The notes beneath the pieces were generated by a model. That model saw only the letters and a list, made by a program, of their open reading frames with translations, was not told the DNA's origin and did not search any database. Below, piece after piece: positions 40,014 through 52,153 of a stretch of DNA of 64,000 bases. A program made the position numbers and the translations under genes. The DNA is from Aestuariirhabdus litorea (lineage in GTDB: Bacteria > Pseudomonadota > Gammaproteobacteria > Pseudomonadales > Aestuariirhabdaceae): assembly GCF_003864255.1 (NCBI RefSeq), contig NZ_QWEZ01000002.1, forward strand, positions 682,001 to 746,000. Direction: 5' to 3'. The first letter of the stretch is position 1. Each line of letters starts with the position of its first letter.

Positions 40014-40532
40014 ATGAAAACAAATATTGACGCGGTACGGCCGGGTGTCCTGATCTGCCTGTTGATCATGCTGTTTGGCATTGGCCTGGGGATTGGCTTT
40101 GGGGTGAATGAGGATGCCTTCAAGGACTACATCGCCCAAGGGATAGCGGCCGCTCCCCAGCTACACGATGGCAACAGCGCCGGCAAAATCTGGCGTTATG
40201 CCCAGCGCGCCCATTTCCACGCCCTGGGCATCGCCGCCTTCTCCCTGGGGCTGATCCTGGTGGTGGCGCTGTCGTCGCTGGCGGCGTCCCTGAAAAAGGT
40301 AACGGCGGTACTGATCAGCCTCGGCGGCCTCTATGCACTGGCCTGGTTTACTATGTTCCTGCTCTCACCCTCCATGGGACGTGACGGGGCGCATGAAGCC
40401 TTGATGACCAGCGTCTGGATCTACCTCGGGGTGGGCTCACTGACGGTGGGCATGTTGATCCTGATCGCTAACCTGGCGTTTGGGTTCGGCCGCGCCTCCA
40501 ACGCACGGGCGGCTACCGCTTACGCCCGCTAG
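40014..40532 (+). CDS. Conserved four-helix membrane protein of unknown function
   Basis: A 172-residue protein with four membrane helices (about 11-33, 68-92, 96-117, 135-160). The loop between the first two contains a conserved-looking YAQRAHFHALG with two histidines. GAGGGAAATAGG precedes the ATG. No family name recalled. It lies alone between the selenium transporter operon and convergent fumC. Confidence 0.6.
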   Translation: MKTNIDAVRPGVLICLLIMLFGIGLGIGFGVNEDAFKDYIAQGIAAAPQLHDGNSAGKIWRYAQRAHFHALGIAAFSLGLILVVALSSLAASLKKVTAVLISLGGLYALAWFTMFLLSPSMGRDGAHEALMTSVWIYLGVGSLTVGMLILIANLAFGFGRASNARAATAYAR

Positions 40533-40564
40533 CCCTCCCTGGCTGTGATCTTTCAATAGGTTGC

Positions 40565-41941
40565 TCACTCGGTGCCGGGTCGGGTCAGTGGCTCGGGGTC
40601 CAGCAGCTGGCGGAGCTCCTGCTCCGAAAGGTCGCTCATCTCCTGGGCGACCGCGAGGATCGGTCGCTGCTGCTCCATCGCCCGGTGAATGATGCGGGCA
40701 CAGAGATCGTAGCCGAGGCGCGGTACCAGAGCGGTGGCGATCACCGGGTTGCGGGACAGGCTCTGCGCTATCTGCTGGCGGTTGACGGCGATGCCCGCAA
40801 TCGCCTTGTCGGCCAGTACCCGGCAGGCGTTGTGCAGCAACAGCTGGCTCTGGTCGAGGTTGTAGGCCACCAGTGGCAGCATGGTATTGAGCTGGAACTG
40901 TCCCGACTGGGCACTGAGACCGACGGCCGTGTCCAGGCCGATCACCTGGGTCGACAGCATGATGATCGCCTCGCAAATCACCGGGTTGACCTTGCCCGGC
41001 ATGATGCTGGAGCCCGGTTGCAGGGCCGGCAGGGTGATCTCATTGAAGCCGCAAACGGGCCCGGAGTTCATCAGTCGCAGGTCGTTGCAGAGTTTGATCA
41101 AAACCTGCGCCAGTCCCCGGAGGTCTGCGCTGTAAGCGGCGCACCGGTCGACACTGGCCTGGGCGGCAAAGTGGTTGGGGGCCTCGGTCAACATTACGCC
41201 GCTAAGTTCGGCCAGCTGCTGCAGGCAGAGGCTGGCAAAGCGGGGGTGAGTGTTGAGCCCGGTGCCGACGGCGGTGCCCCCCAGTGCGACGGGGGAGAGC
41301 TCCGAGGCCGAGTGCTGGATGCGCTCCCGGGCGTCTTCCAGCTGGGCTGACCAGCCACTGAACTCCTGCTCCAGCCGAATCGGCACCGCATCCATCAGGT
41401 GGGTTCGCCCGCACTTCACCAGGTCGGCAAACTCCTCCCCCTTGGCGGAGATGGTCTCTTGCAGATGGCTGATTGCCTGCAACAGCGAGGGGTTACGCTG
41501 CAGCGTTGCCAGGTGGATCGCAGTAGGGATCAGGTCGTTGGAGGATTGACCCAGGTTCACCTCATCGTTGGGGTGCAGTAGCAGCCCCGACTGCTGCTTT
41601 GCCAGATGGACGATCACCTCGTTCATATTCATGTTGGTGCTGGTCCCGGAGCCGGTCTGGAACAGGTCAATCGGGAACTGGTCGTCATGCCGGCCGGCGC
41701 TGATCGCCTCTGCGGCCTGCACGATGGCCTGGCACCTCTCCTCCGCCAGTAACCCCAGTTGCTGGTTGGCCCGGGCCGCGGAGGACTTGATCTGGGCCAG
41801 GGCATGGATGAAGTGGCAGGGCATGGGGGTGCCGCTGAGGGGGAAGTTTTCCAGTGCTCGCTGGGTCTGGGGGCCGTAGAGTGCCTGTTGGGGTATACGG
41901 ACCTCGCCCAGGGCATCCTGTTCCGTACGGTAAGACTTCAT
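40565..41941 (-). CDS. fumC: Class II fumarate hydratase
   Basis: A 458-residue fumarase/aspartase-superfamily enzyme. GSGTSTNMNMNEV, NLGQSSNDLIPTA, CGRTHLMDAVPIRL and the mobile loop GSSIMPGKVNPV are all present. Class II fumarase interconverts fumarate and L-malate with no Fe-S cluster. Length and CGRTHLMDA-type context favour FumC over aspartase. Transcribed alone, convergent with the membrane protein gene. Confidence 0.9.
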   Translation of the reverse strand: MKSYRTEQDALGEVRIPQQALYGPQTQRALENFPLSGTPMPCHFIHALAQIKSSAARANQQLGLLAEERCQAIVQAAEAISAGRHDDQFPIDLFQTGSGTSTNMNMNEVIVHLAKQQSGLLLHPNDEVNLGQSSNDLIPTAIHLATLQRNPSLLQAISHLQETISAKGEEFADLVKCGRTHLMDAVPIRLEQEFSGWSAQLEDARERIQHSASELSPVALGGTAVGTGLNTHPRFASLCLQQLAELSGVMLTEAPNHFAAQASVDRCAAYSADLRGLAQVLIKLCNDLRLMNSGPVCGFNEITLPALQPGSSIMPGKVNPVICEAIIMLSTQVIGLDTAVGLSAQSGQFQLNTMLPLVAYNLDQSQLLLHNACRVLADKAIAGIAVNRQQIAQSLSRNPVIATALVPRLGYDLCARIIHRAMEQQRPILAVAQEMSDLSEQELRQLLDPEPLTRPGTE

Positions 41942-42094
41942 GCGGGGTTCCCCTGTTTTGATAATGACCCCCTAACTATAGGAGACTATAAGAGGGTATC
42001 CGTTCAGGGCTGCAGCGCGGGGCGTCTATACTGGGGGCTACCCACCCATGAATTAACCTGAGCGCTCACCCATGAGCGCGGGAGTACTGTTGCT

Positions 42095-43075
42095 GTGACG
42101 AATGAAACCGCTTCCCGATACCGATTACCGCCGCGCCGCGAGCGTGCATCGGGGGCTGAGCGGCGGGTTGGCTTTGAGCTGGAGTTTTCCGGCGTCTCGC
42201 TGGAGCAGGCCAGTGCGGCGGTGGAAGCACTCCCGGGGGGCCGCATTGTGGACTCGACCGTGGCGGAGCGGGTCATTGATACCGATCTGGGACGCTTTCG
42301 GGTAGAACTGGACTGGAACTTTCTCAAACAGCAGGCGGCGCAAAACCACGGGCAGGAGGAGTGGCTGGGAACCGTTGCCGATGTGGCCGCCCTGCTGGTA
42401 CCGGTGGAGGTGGTCTGTCCGCCGGTTGAGATTGGTCACCTGGAGCAGCTCGATGGACTGGTGGATGCCCTGCGGGCCGGTGGCGCCACCGGCACCGGTG
42501 AATCGATGCTGGCCGCCTATGGCCTGCACATTAATCCGGAGTCCCCGGATCTTGAAGCCAGCACCCTGAGTGCCTACCTGAGCGCCTTCGCACTTTTGCA
42601 GTGGTGGCTCAGCGAAGCCCACCAGGTGGACTTGACCCGCAAGGTGAGCCCCTATATCGACCTCTTTAGCGAGTCCTTTGTCCGCCCCCTGCTGCTGGAG
42701 CCCCCCGGTACGATGGAGTCCTTGATGGAGCTTTATCTTCAGCACAACCCAAGCCGTAACCGTGCCCTGGATATGTTGCCCCTGTTGGCCGAGATCGACG
42801 AGGAGCGGGTTCGGTCGAGGGTGGACGATCCCAAGATTAAAGCGCGGCCCACCTTCCATTACCGGCTGGCCAACTGCCAGATTGAGCAGTCGGACTGGTA
42901 CCTGAGCGACCCCTGGAATATCTGGTGTGTGCTGGAGGCGGTGGCGGAGCGGCCGGACTGGCTGGAGGAGCTGGGGCGTGAATTCCTGGCGCGATCACGG
43001 CCCCTGCTGGGGGTCAACCGAACGGAGTGGGTGGATTATCTCAAGCAATGGCTAGACGACCACGAATTGGTGTAA
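42095..43075 (+). CDS. Putative amidoligase enzyme
   Basis: A 326-residue protein of the Amidoligase_2 type within the ATP-grasp/GCS-like (COOH-NH2 ligase) fold: the opening VGFELEFSGV, the RVELDWNF strand, then VPVEVVCPPVEI, AAYGLHINPE and the long helical half. Such ligases join amino or carboxyl groups in small molecules or peptides. The next gene is a class I glutamine amidotransferase/gamma-glutamyl hydrolase with 28-bp overlap, a known pairing of unclear function. The GTG at 42095 is used as start. Confidence 0.8.
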   Translation: MTNETASRYRLPPRRERASGAERRVGFELEFSGVSLEQASAAVEALPGGRIVDSTVAERVIDTDLGRFRVELDWNFLKQQAAQNHGQEEWLGTVADVAALLVPVEVVCPPVEIGHLEQLDGLVDALRAGGATGTGESMLAAYGLHINPESPDLEASTLSAYLSAFALLQWWLSEAHQVDLTRKVSPYIDLFSESFVRPLLLEPPGTMESLMELYLQHNPSRNRALDMLPLLAEIDEERVRSRVDDPKIKARPTFHYRLANCQIEQSDWYLSDPWNIWCVLEAVAERPDWLEELGREFLARSRPLLGVNRTEWVDYLKQWLDDHELV

Positions 43076-43719
43076 CGGGCAACGCCCGACGCTGGGCGCC
43101 GGGCTGGTGGTGCAGCTGGCTGGTACTGCTGTGGGTGGGCGCGCGGCCGCTGCGGATCAGCGTTAAACACAATGTTCATATCGAAGAGCTCGATGGACTG
43201 GTGATCGGCGGAGGCAGTGATATTGCCCCGGAGCACTACGGTGGTGACCTCAATCGGCAAGTGCGAGCCGATCCGGCGCGGGACGAGCTGGAGATTGCCT
43301 GGATTCAGCGGGGGCTGAGCCACAACCTGCCGATTCTGGGTATCTGTCGCGGCGCCCAGCTGCTCAACGTGGTGCTGGGGGGGAACCTCTACGGGGATAT
43401 ACGGGAGCTGCGACGACGCACCCATAACCGCCCGGGGCTGATGCCCACCAAGCGAGTTGAACTGGCCAGCGGGAGTCGGCTGCAGGAGCTGGTCGAGAGG
43501 CAGAGACTGCGGGTCAACAGCCTGCACCACCAGGCGATTCGGGACCTGGGGGAGGGGTTACGGGTGGTCGCCCGGGACCGCGATGATTTCGTGCAGGCGG
43601 TGGAGGCCGAGGATGGCCGTCCCCTGCTCGGGGTGCAGTGGCATCCCGAGTATCTGGCCTACCTGCCCGCCCAACGGGCACTGTTCCGCTGGCTGGTGGA
43701 GAACGCCGATCGTGATTGA
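43048..43719 (+). CDS. Class I glutamine amidotransferase / gamma-glutamyl hydrolase (PuuD-like)
   Basis: A 223-residue peptidase-C26 protein. ELDGLVIGGGSDIAPEHY, the nucleophile GICRGAQLLNV and the catalytic His/Glu of GVQWHPEYL are present. The N-terminal strand region is unusual (RRWAPGWWCSWLVLLW), more hydrophobic than normal. It hydrolyses gamma-glutamyl bonds or delivers ammonia; pairing with the amidoligase suggests joint making or editing of an amide-linked compound. Confidence 0.85.
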   Translation: MARRPRIGVTGNARRWAPGWWCSWLVLLWVGARPLRISVKHNVHIEELDGLVIGGGSDIAPEHYGGDLNRQVRADPARDELEIAWIQRGLSHNLPILGICRGAQLLNVVLGGNLYGDIRELRRRTHNRPGLMPTKRVELASGSRLQELVERQRLRVNSLHHQAIRDLGEGLRVVARDRDDFVQAVEAEDGRPLLGVQWHPEYLAYLPAQRALFRWLVENADRD

Positions 43720-44146
43720 GCTGCTGGTACTCTTTGGCAGTGCCTTCCTGGCCGCCACCCTGTTGCCCTTTTACTCCGAAGTGGTCCTGCTGGTGCAACT
43801 GCAACAGGGGGGCGACCCCTATCTGCTGGTGCTGGTGGCGACCCTGGGGAATACCCTGGGCGGGGTGGTCAACTGGGGGCTGGGGCGCTACCTGTTGCAC
43901 TTCAGGGATCGGCGCTGGTTCTATTTCAGTGCCGCCCAGATCGAGCGCAGCCAGCGCTGGTTCCAGCGCTACGGCTTCTGGACCCTGCTGTTGAGCTGGC
44001 TGCCGGTGGGCGGCGATGCCCTGACCTTTATCGCCGGCGTGATGCGGGTCAGGCTATGGCTGTTTCTGCTGCTGGTCGGGCTGGGCAAGGGAGCGCGCTA
44101 TGCCGTGCTGGTGATCCTCTACAGCAGTACCCAGATGCTTATCTAA
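43712..44146 (+). CDS. YqaA/DedA-type membrane protein
   Basis: A 144-residue protein with about four membrane segments and the short SNARE-associated/YqaA motifs (LPFYSEVVLL, GNTLGGVVNWGLGRY, and the amphipathic RYGFWTLLLSWLPVGGDALT). GTG start overlaps the previous stop by 8 bp, making it the third gene of the amidoligase operon. It probably handles lipid or ion homeostasis; a role in exporting the amidoligase product is only a guess. Confidence 0.82.
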   Translation: MIELLVLFGSAFLAATLLPFYSEVVLLVQLQQGGDPYLLVLVATLGNTLGGVVNWGLGRYLLHFRDRRWFYFSAAQIERSQRWFQRYGFWTLLLSWLPVGGDALTFIAGVMRVRLWLFLLLVGLGKGARYAVLVILYSSTQMLI

Positions 44147-44260
44147 CATGAGGCAGGCTCAATAGCGCCAGCCCTTCAGAGGTTGTCTCAGGGCCAGTGC
44201 TATCGTCGTTAGCAAAATGCCATTAGACTGTAGCCCTCCCTGGTCGAGGCTCCCCCTTTC

Positions 44261-45034
44261 ATGCTTGAGTTACTGTTCCTGTTTGGTGCCGGTTTTTTCG
44301 GTGGCGTGATTAACTCCATCGCCGGCGGCGGTAGCTTTATCACCTTTCCCGCGTTGCTGTTTGTGGGGGTGCCGCCCATCAGTGCCAACGCCACCAACAC
44401 CTTCGCCTCCTGCGCTGGCTACATGAGCGGGGCTTACGCCTTTCGCCGGGATATGGCCGAATACCGCGCCGAGCTGCCGCGCATCCTGCTGCTGAGCCTG
44501 GTGGGCGGGGCGCTGGGTGCCTGGTTGCTGCTCAATACACCCGAGGCCCTGTTTATGGAGGCGGTGCCCTGGCTGCTGCTGTTTGCCACCGTGCTCTTTA
44601 TCTTTGGTGGCCAGCTTTACAGCCTGTTCAAGGGGTTGTCGGCCCGGCATCGGCACGCCTCCTCGGTGGGCGGCTTGCTGTTGGCGCTGGGGTTACTGGG
44701 GGTGTGCCTGTACGGCGGCTTTTTCAATGCCGGCCTGGGCATCATCACCCTCAGCTACCTGGCGCTGGCGGGTTACACCAACATCAACGCCATGAACGGC
44801 CTCAAGCTGCTGGTCTCCACGGCGGTCTCCCTGGTGGCGATCCTGATCTTTATCCTCGATGGCGCCATCGCCTGGTACCAGGGGTCGCTGGTGCTGCTGG
44901 GGACCCTGGCAGGGGGGTACGTGGCCGCCCACCTGTCGCGCAAGTTGCCGCAGTCGCTGGTGCGGGGTTTTGTGATCCTCGCCAGCTGCGGCATCACCCT
45001 CTACTTTTTTATCGACATCTACCTCGTGGCCTGA
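44261..45034 (+). CDS. TauE/SafE-family permease (second copy)
   Basis: A 257-residue membrane protein with eight segments. Motifs: GGVINSIAGGGSFITFPAL and the second-half repeat GGFFNAGLGIITLSYLAL. It belongs to a different subgroup from the protein at 26893, whose glycine motifs are GIGGG-type. Its substrate is unknown (sulfur-containing anions are usual). Single gene with its own upstream gap of 114 bp. Confidence 0.85.
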   Translation: MLELLFLFGAGFFGGVINSIAGGGSFITFPALLFVGVPPISANATNTFASCAGYMSGAYAFRRDMAEYRAELPRILLLSLVGGALGAWLLLNTPEALFMEAVPWLLLFATVLFIFGGQLYSLFKGLSARHRHASSVGGLLLALGLLGVCLYGGFFNAGLGIITLSYLALAGYTNINAMNGLKLLVSTAVSLVAILIFILDGAIAWYQGSLVLLGTLAGGYVAAHLSRKLPQSLVRGFVILASCGITLYFFIDIYLVA

Positions 45035-45153
45035 TCGTTTTGGGGGCATTAACGCGCTGAATGGTGCGCTATCGACGGCAACCACTGTATCTCCCGGTCG
45101 GCCGCGCTAGGATGGGGGGCAAAGCCACCCAACAACGTCCGAGGCCGATCACC

Positions 45154-45930
45154 ATGAACCCATTTTTTGACCTGAGCGGAAAAGTAGCCCTGGTAAGCGG
45201 CGGCTCAAGCGGCCTTGGGCTGGCCATTGCCGAGGGGCTGCTGCAGCAGGGCGCGCGGGTCTATATCGCCTCGCGCAAGCCGGAGGCACTGGCTGCGGCG
45301 GTAGAGCAGCTTTCCAAGGTCGGCCCCTGCGTGGGGCTGCAGGCCGATCTCAGCGACGGTGAGGGCAGCAAGGCCCTGGCTGCCCGCTTTGCCGAGCAGG
45401 AGACGCGCCTCGACATTCTCGTCAACAACGCCGGCAACAGCTGGGGGGCGCCGCTGGAGAGCTTTCCCGACGAGGCCTGGAACCGGGTGATGAACCTGAA
45501 CGTGCGGGGGGTGTTTAACCTCACCCGCGACCTGCTGCCGCTGTTGCGGGCGGCGGCCAGCCCCCGCAGCCCGGCGCGGGTGATCAATATCGGCTCGGTG
45601 GCCGGCATCATCAGCAGCAGCCTGGGGGCCTACTCCTATGGTGCCAGCAAGGCGGCAGTGCACCAGCTGACCCGCAACCTGGCGCGGGAGTTTGCCGAGC
45701 ACCACATCAATGTGAATGCCATTGCGCCGGGGCGTTTTCCCAGCCGTTTGACCCGCCACCTCACCGAGGACAGCGAGGCCTACGCGGCCGACTGCCGGAT
45801 GATCCCCCTGGGGCGCTTCGGTGAGCCGGAGGAGATCGCTGCCCTGGCGGTCAGCCTGGCCTCCACCGCCGGTGCCTACATGACCGGTGCCATTATCCCC
45901 ATCGACGGCGGTGCCAGCCTGATGGCCTAG
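45154..45930 (+). CDS. Short-chain dehydrogenase/reductase
   Basis: A 258-residue classical SDR: nucleotide-binding GGSSGLGLA, NNAGNSWGAP, catalytic Ser in NIGSVAG, YSYGASKAAVH with Tyr and Lys, and IAPGRFPSRL. It looks like FabG-type or gluconate 5-dehydrogenase-like NAD(P) oxidoreductases; substrate cannot be assigned. ATG 45154 is the start. It ends next to the terminator shared with icd. Confidence 0.85.
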   Translation: MNPFFDLSGKVALVSGGSSGLGLAIAEGLLQQGARVYIASRKPEALAAAVEQLSKVGPCVGLQADLSDGEGSKALAARFAEQETRLDILVNNAGNSWGAPLESFPDEAWNRVMNLNVRGVFNLTRDLLPLLRAAASPRSPARVINIGSVAGIISSSLGAYSYGASKAAVHQLTRNLAREFAEHHINVNAIAPGRFPSRLTRHLTEDSEAYAADCRMIPLGRFGEPEEIAALAVSLASTAGAYMTGAIIPIDGGASLMA

Positions 45931-45957
45931 GCCTGCGGCCGAACAGCGGGCAAAAAA

Positions 45958-45981
45958 AAGCCCAACCGAAGGGTTGGGCTT
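45958..45981 (-). terminator. Rho-independent terminator of icd
   Basis: Perfect 10-bp stem AAGCCCAACC / GGTTGGGCTT with a 4-base loop. Eight A precede it on the plus strand, giving the U-tract for minus-strand transcripts that end icd. The plus-strand side has no T-run, so it mainly stops icd. Confidence 0.9.
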
Positions 45982-46009
45982 GCTGGCGCGGGGCGCCGCC
46001 TGCAGCGGG

Positions 46010-48853
<2,844 letters not shown>

Positions 48854-51800
48854 ATGGCGGACCCCTCTCACTCCCGATCCCGCTGCTGGGACTGTGATAC
48901 CCCCCTGCCCAGGTCCTGTTCGGCCTGCGGCCAGCTGTGCGTGATTGGCCAGACCTTCTGCGGGAGCTGCGGCCATAAGCTGACCGGACTCGAGGCTCGG
49001 GACCGGGAAGCGCTGGCGGAAAGGCGGCAGCTGACGGTGATGTTTTGCGACCTGGTCGGCTCGACGGCGCTTTCCCAGCGGTTGGATCCGGAGGATCTGC
49101 GGGAGCTGATCCATGCCTACCAGCAGCTGTGCCGGGAGCGAGTCACCCAGTTCGGTGGTTACATTGCCCGCTATATGGGAGACGGGGTGCTGGTTTACTT
49201 TGGCTACCCCCGGGCCCATGAGCTGGATGTGGAGCGGGCGGTGCGGGCGGGGCTGGCCATCGCGGAGTCGGTGGGCCGCATTGTGGTGGGCGAACATCCG
49301 CCCCTTAGTGTACGGGTGGGGATCGAAACCGGGCTGGTGGTGGCGGGCGATATCATTGGGGAGGGGGAGTCCCAGGAACACAGTGTGCTGGGGGATACCC
49401 CCAATCTGGCGGCGCGCCTGCAAGCGCTCGCCCGCCCCGGCAGCGTCGTGGTGGGGCCTGGAACCTACCGCCTGATCAGCCGGCGCTTTCGACTGCAGGC
49501 GCTCGGCGAGCACTCGCTAAAGGGGATGAGTCTGCCGGTCCCGGCGTACAGGGTCGAGGGGGCTTTGGAGCATGCCCGCAGTGATCCCTCGGTACCGGTT
49601 CTGGGGCGCCAGCCGGAGATCGACCTGCTGGCGGGACGGTTACTGGAGTCGGGGCAGCAGGGTGCTGTGCTGCTGCTGGAGGGGGAGTCGGGCCTCGGTA
49701 AGTCGCGACTGGTCCGCCATCTGGTGGGGCTTGCCTCAGGGCGCTTTGAGCGTGCCGTCCTGCACTGCTCTCCCTTCTACTCCAACCGTCCGCTCTACCC
49801 GGTGCGGCGCCACTGGAATAACCTCTTGGGGATGCAGGGGACAGCGGACAGGTCGCGAGCGCTGCGGCAGCTGTGTGAAGCCCATGGTGTTCGCAACCCG
49901 GAGTTGCTGGAATGGCTGGAGCGCGCCTTACTGATCGGCGACACCACGGCCAGCGATGGAGCCAGCGAAACACTGGTCGGGTTCAGGGATGTGCGCAGGG
50001 TTCAGCAGGAGCGCAATGAGATGCTGTCTGCCCTGCAAGAGGTGGTGTTGAGGTTCAGCCATCATAAGCCCCTGCTGCTGGTGGTGGAGGATGCCCACTG
50101 GGTCGACTCGAGCACCGCAGAATTTCTGCGGCGGCTGTGCCAGCGTCCGGAACGGGTGGGGCTGGCGATCCTGGTCACCTCCCGTGAACCACTTGACTGG
50201 ATGCCGGAGGTGGAGGGGCGGTTCCTGCGGGTCGGCCTGCAACCCCTGGATCCGCTTTCGGCCCAGGCACTGGTGGCGGCCGTGGCAGGCGGCCGGACAC
50301 TGCCACCCCTGACCTGTGAAACCATTGTCCAGCGCTCGGGCGGCTCGCCTCTTTACGTGGAGGAGCTCACCAAGGCCGTGCTGGATGCTTCGCAGCAGGG
50401 GGAGGGAGCGCAGCGGGTGCCCTCCTCACTGGAGGACTCGCTGCGGGCCCGGCTTGACCGGTTGGGCCCCAGTAAGGCGATAGCCCAGTTTTTGGCGGTG
50501 CTGGGCCGCCACTTCAGCCACCGCCTGGTGATGGCCTGTGCCCCCTTCGGGCGGGCGGAGTGCGAGCGGGGCCTGGGGCAGCTGCTCGAGGCCGGCTTGC
50601 TGATGGGCACCGGAAGGGGGGAGCGACGGGGTTATGCCTTTCGTCACTCGATGGTGCAGGAGGTCGCCTATGCCTCGCTGCTGAACCGTACGCGGCGGGG
50701 ACACCATCGGCGTATAGCCGAGCGCATCCTGCAGCGATTGCCGGAGTTGGCATCCAGCGCCCCCGATATGCTGGCGTCGCATTTTGACCAGGGGCAGCGA
50801 TATACAGAGGCGATCGAATACTGGTACCAGGCTGGCTTGCAGGCAGCAGCCAGCTGGGCTCATGTGGAAGCCGTGAACCACTTTAACCTGGCCCTTAAAC
50901 GGCTGGAGGCGCAGGGGGACCCCTCCCCTCTGGCGGAGCGGGAGCTGGCGATACGCATTGAGCTGGTACGCTCGCTGCGGGTGCTTGAACGGGTGGATGA
51001 GGGGCTTGAGCAGTTGCCACCGGCGATGCGTGTGGCCCGCCAACTGGGGGGCGGTGAGGCGATGGCCATGCTGCAGAACCTGCAGGGCAACCTGCAGTTC
51101 TCGCGGGGGGATATAGAGGCCTGCCTGCTGAGTCACGGGCAGGCGTTGGAGACGGCGCGCAGTATCGGTTCTGTCGCCGCCCAGGTGCAGGCCTTAAGCG
51201 GCATTGGCGATGCCAACCTGTTGCGGGGGATGCTGGTGACGGCGGAGCAGGCCTACGACCGATGCCTGGCACTGTGCAGTGGAGAGGCGTTGCGACCTTT
51301 ACGCTCACCGAACCTGTGCCTGCGGGGACATATGCGGCTCTACCTTAACCGGCTGCCCGAGTCGGAGGAGGATATCCGTGAAGCGATTGGGCTGGCTCTG
51401 GAGCTGCAGGATAAGCGCACCGAGATGATTGCCCGCGGCAGCTGCCTCGCCAAAACCCTGTGCGAGCAGGCCCGTTATGAGAGTGCTTGCCAGGAGCTGG
51501 AAAGCGCGTTGGAGGTTGCCTGCGGCCTGAAGGCGGAACGCTTTGAGGCGCTCTACCGGTTGTTCCTGGTGCGGGCGCGCTATGGAGCCGGTGTGGCGGG
51601 GGACCTTAACCCCCTGGCAGACCAGGCGATTGAGATCGCTGAAGCGACCGGCTTTGGCTATGTAGGCGCTATCGTGTTTGGTGCTAAAGCCCTGGTGGCT
51701 CCCGACCGGGAGGCATGCCAGAGGGCGTTACGGTCAGGCGAAACCCTGTTGACCTCGACGGCCCCCAGCCAGAACCACCTCTGGTTTTTGCGTGATGCGA

Positions 51801-52057
51801 TCGAAGTATCACTGCGGGATGCGCAGTGGCGGCAGGCCCAGTATTACGCGGCCCGGCTCGAGCAGTACACGCGGCGCCAGCCGCTGGCGTGGGCGACGCT
51901 CTATATTGACCTGGTGGCCCTCTGCTTGAGCGCGCGCTCCGCTGCTCGCCCCGAGGGGGTGGAAAAACAGGTGCAGGGGTTTCGTCGGCGCTGCGGGGAC
52001 GGGGGAATGCAGGCGGCGCTGCAACTACTGGAGCGGATTGAGGGCCGCTCGCCTTAA
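48854..52057 (+). CDS. Zinc-ribbon / class III adenylate cyclase / AAA ATPase / TPR signalling protein
   Basis: A 1,067-residue cytoplasmic protein: N-terminal zinc ribbon (CWDC, CSAC, CGSC), class III nucleotide cyclase (LTVMFCDLVGSTALSQ, YIARYMGDGVLVYFGYP, VLGDTPNLAARLQ), AAA_16-type ATPase (LLEGESGLGKSRLV, LLLVVEDAHWVD) and a C-terminal TPR-like helical region. Such proteins couple cAMP synthesis to NTPase sensing. The same frame upstream of the ATG encodes Y-C-S-A-C-G, the missing first zinc knuckle, with no start codon in frame. A good ribosome site plus ATG (48822) lies in another frame, so a one-base change near 48825 is suspected. Confidence 0.85.
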   Translation: MADPSHSRSRCWDCDTPLPRSCSACGQLCVIGQTFCGSCGHKLTGLEARDREALAERRQLTVMFCDLVGSTALSQRLDPEDLRELIHAYQQLCRERVTQFGGYIARYMGDGVLVYFGYPRAHELDVERAVRAGLAIAESVGRIVVGEHPPLSVRVGIETGLVVAGDIIGEGESQEHSVLGDTPNLAARLQALARPGSVVVGPGTYRLISRRFRLQALGEHSLKGMSLPVPAYRVEGALEHARSDPSVPVLGRQPEIDLLAGRLLESGQQGAVLLLEGESGLGKSRLVRHLVGLASGRFERAVLHCSPFYSNRPLYPVRRHWNNLLGMQGTADRSRALRQLCEAHGVRNPELLEWLERALLIGDTTASDGASETLVGFRDVRRVQQERNEMLSALQEVVLRFSHHKPLLLVVEDAHWVDSSTAEFLRRLCQRPERVGLAILVTSREPLDWMPEVEGRFLRVGLQPLDPLSAQALVAAVAGGRTLPPLTCETIVQRSGGSPLYVEELTKAVLDASQQGEGAQRVPSSLEDSLRARLDRLGPSKAIAQFLAVLGRHFSHRLVMACAPFGRAECERGLGQLLEAGLLMGTGRGERRGYAFRHSMVQEVAYASLLNRTRRGHHRRIAERILQRLPELASSAPDMLASHFDQGQRYTEAIEYWYQAGLQAAASWAHVEAVNHFNLALKRLEAQGDPSPLAERELAIRIELVRSLRVLERVDEGLEQLPPAMRVARQLGGGEAMAMLQNLQGNLQFSRGDIEACLLSHGQALETARSIGSVAAQVQALSGIGDANLLRGMLVTAEQAYDRCLALCSGEALRPLRSPNLCLRGHMRLYLNRLPESEEDIREAIGLALELQDKRTEMIARGSCLAKTLCEQARYESACQELESALEVACGLKAERFEALYRLFLVRARYGAGVAGDLNPLADQAIEIAEATGFGYVGAIVFGAKALVAPDREACQRALRSGETLLTSTAPSQNHLWFLRDAIEVSLRDAQWRQAQYYAARLEQYTRRQPLAWATLYIDLVALCLSARSAARPEGVEKQVQGFRRRCGDGGMQAALQLLERIEGRSP

Positions 52058-52153
52058 CAGCGGCCTGGCGCCCCTTTTCCACTTTGGTACGCTTTGCATT
52101 TGCCGGTGTATCCGACACACTGCAAGTAAGTCGAGTCTCAAGGGAGCTGGAGT

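Noticed and set aside
41629-41916. Out-of-frame open stretches on both strands of fumC
   Set aside because: FumC motifs are continuous along the annotated frame.
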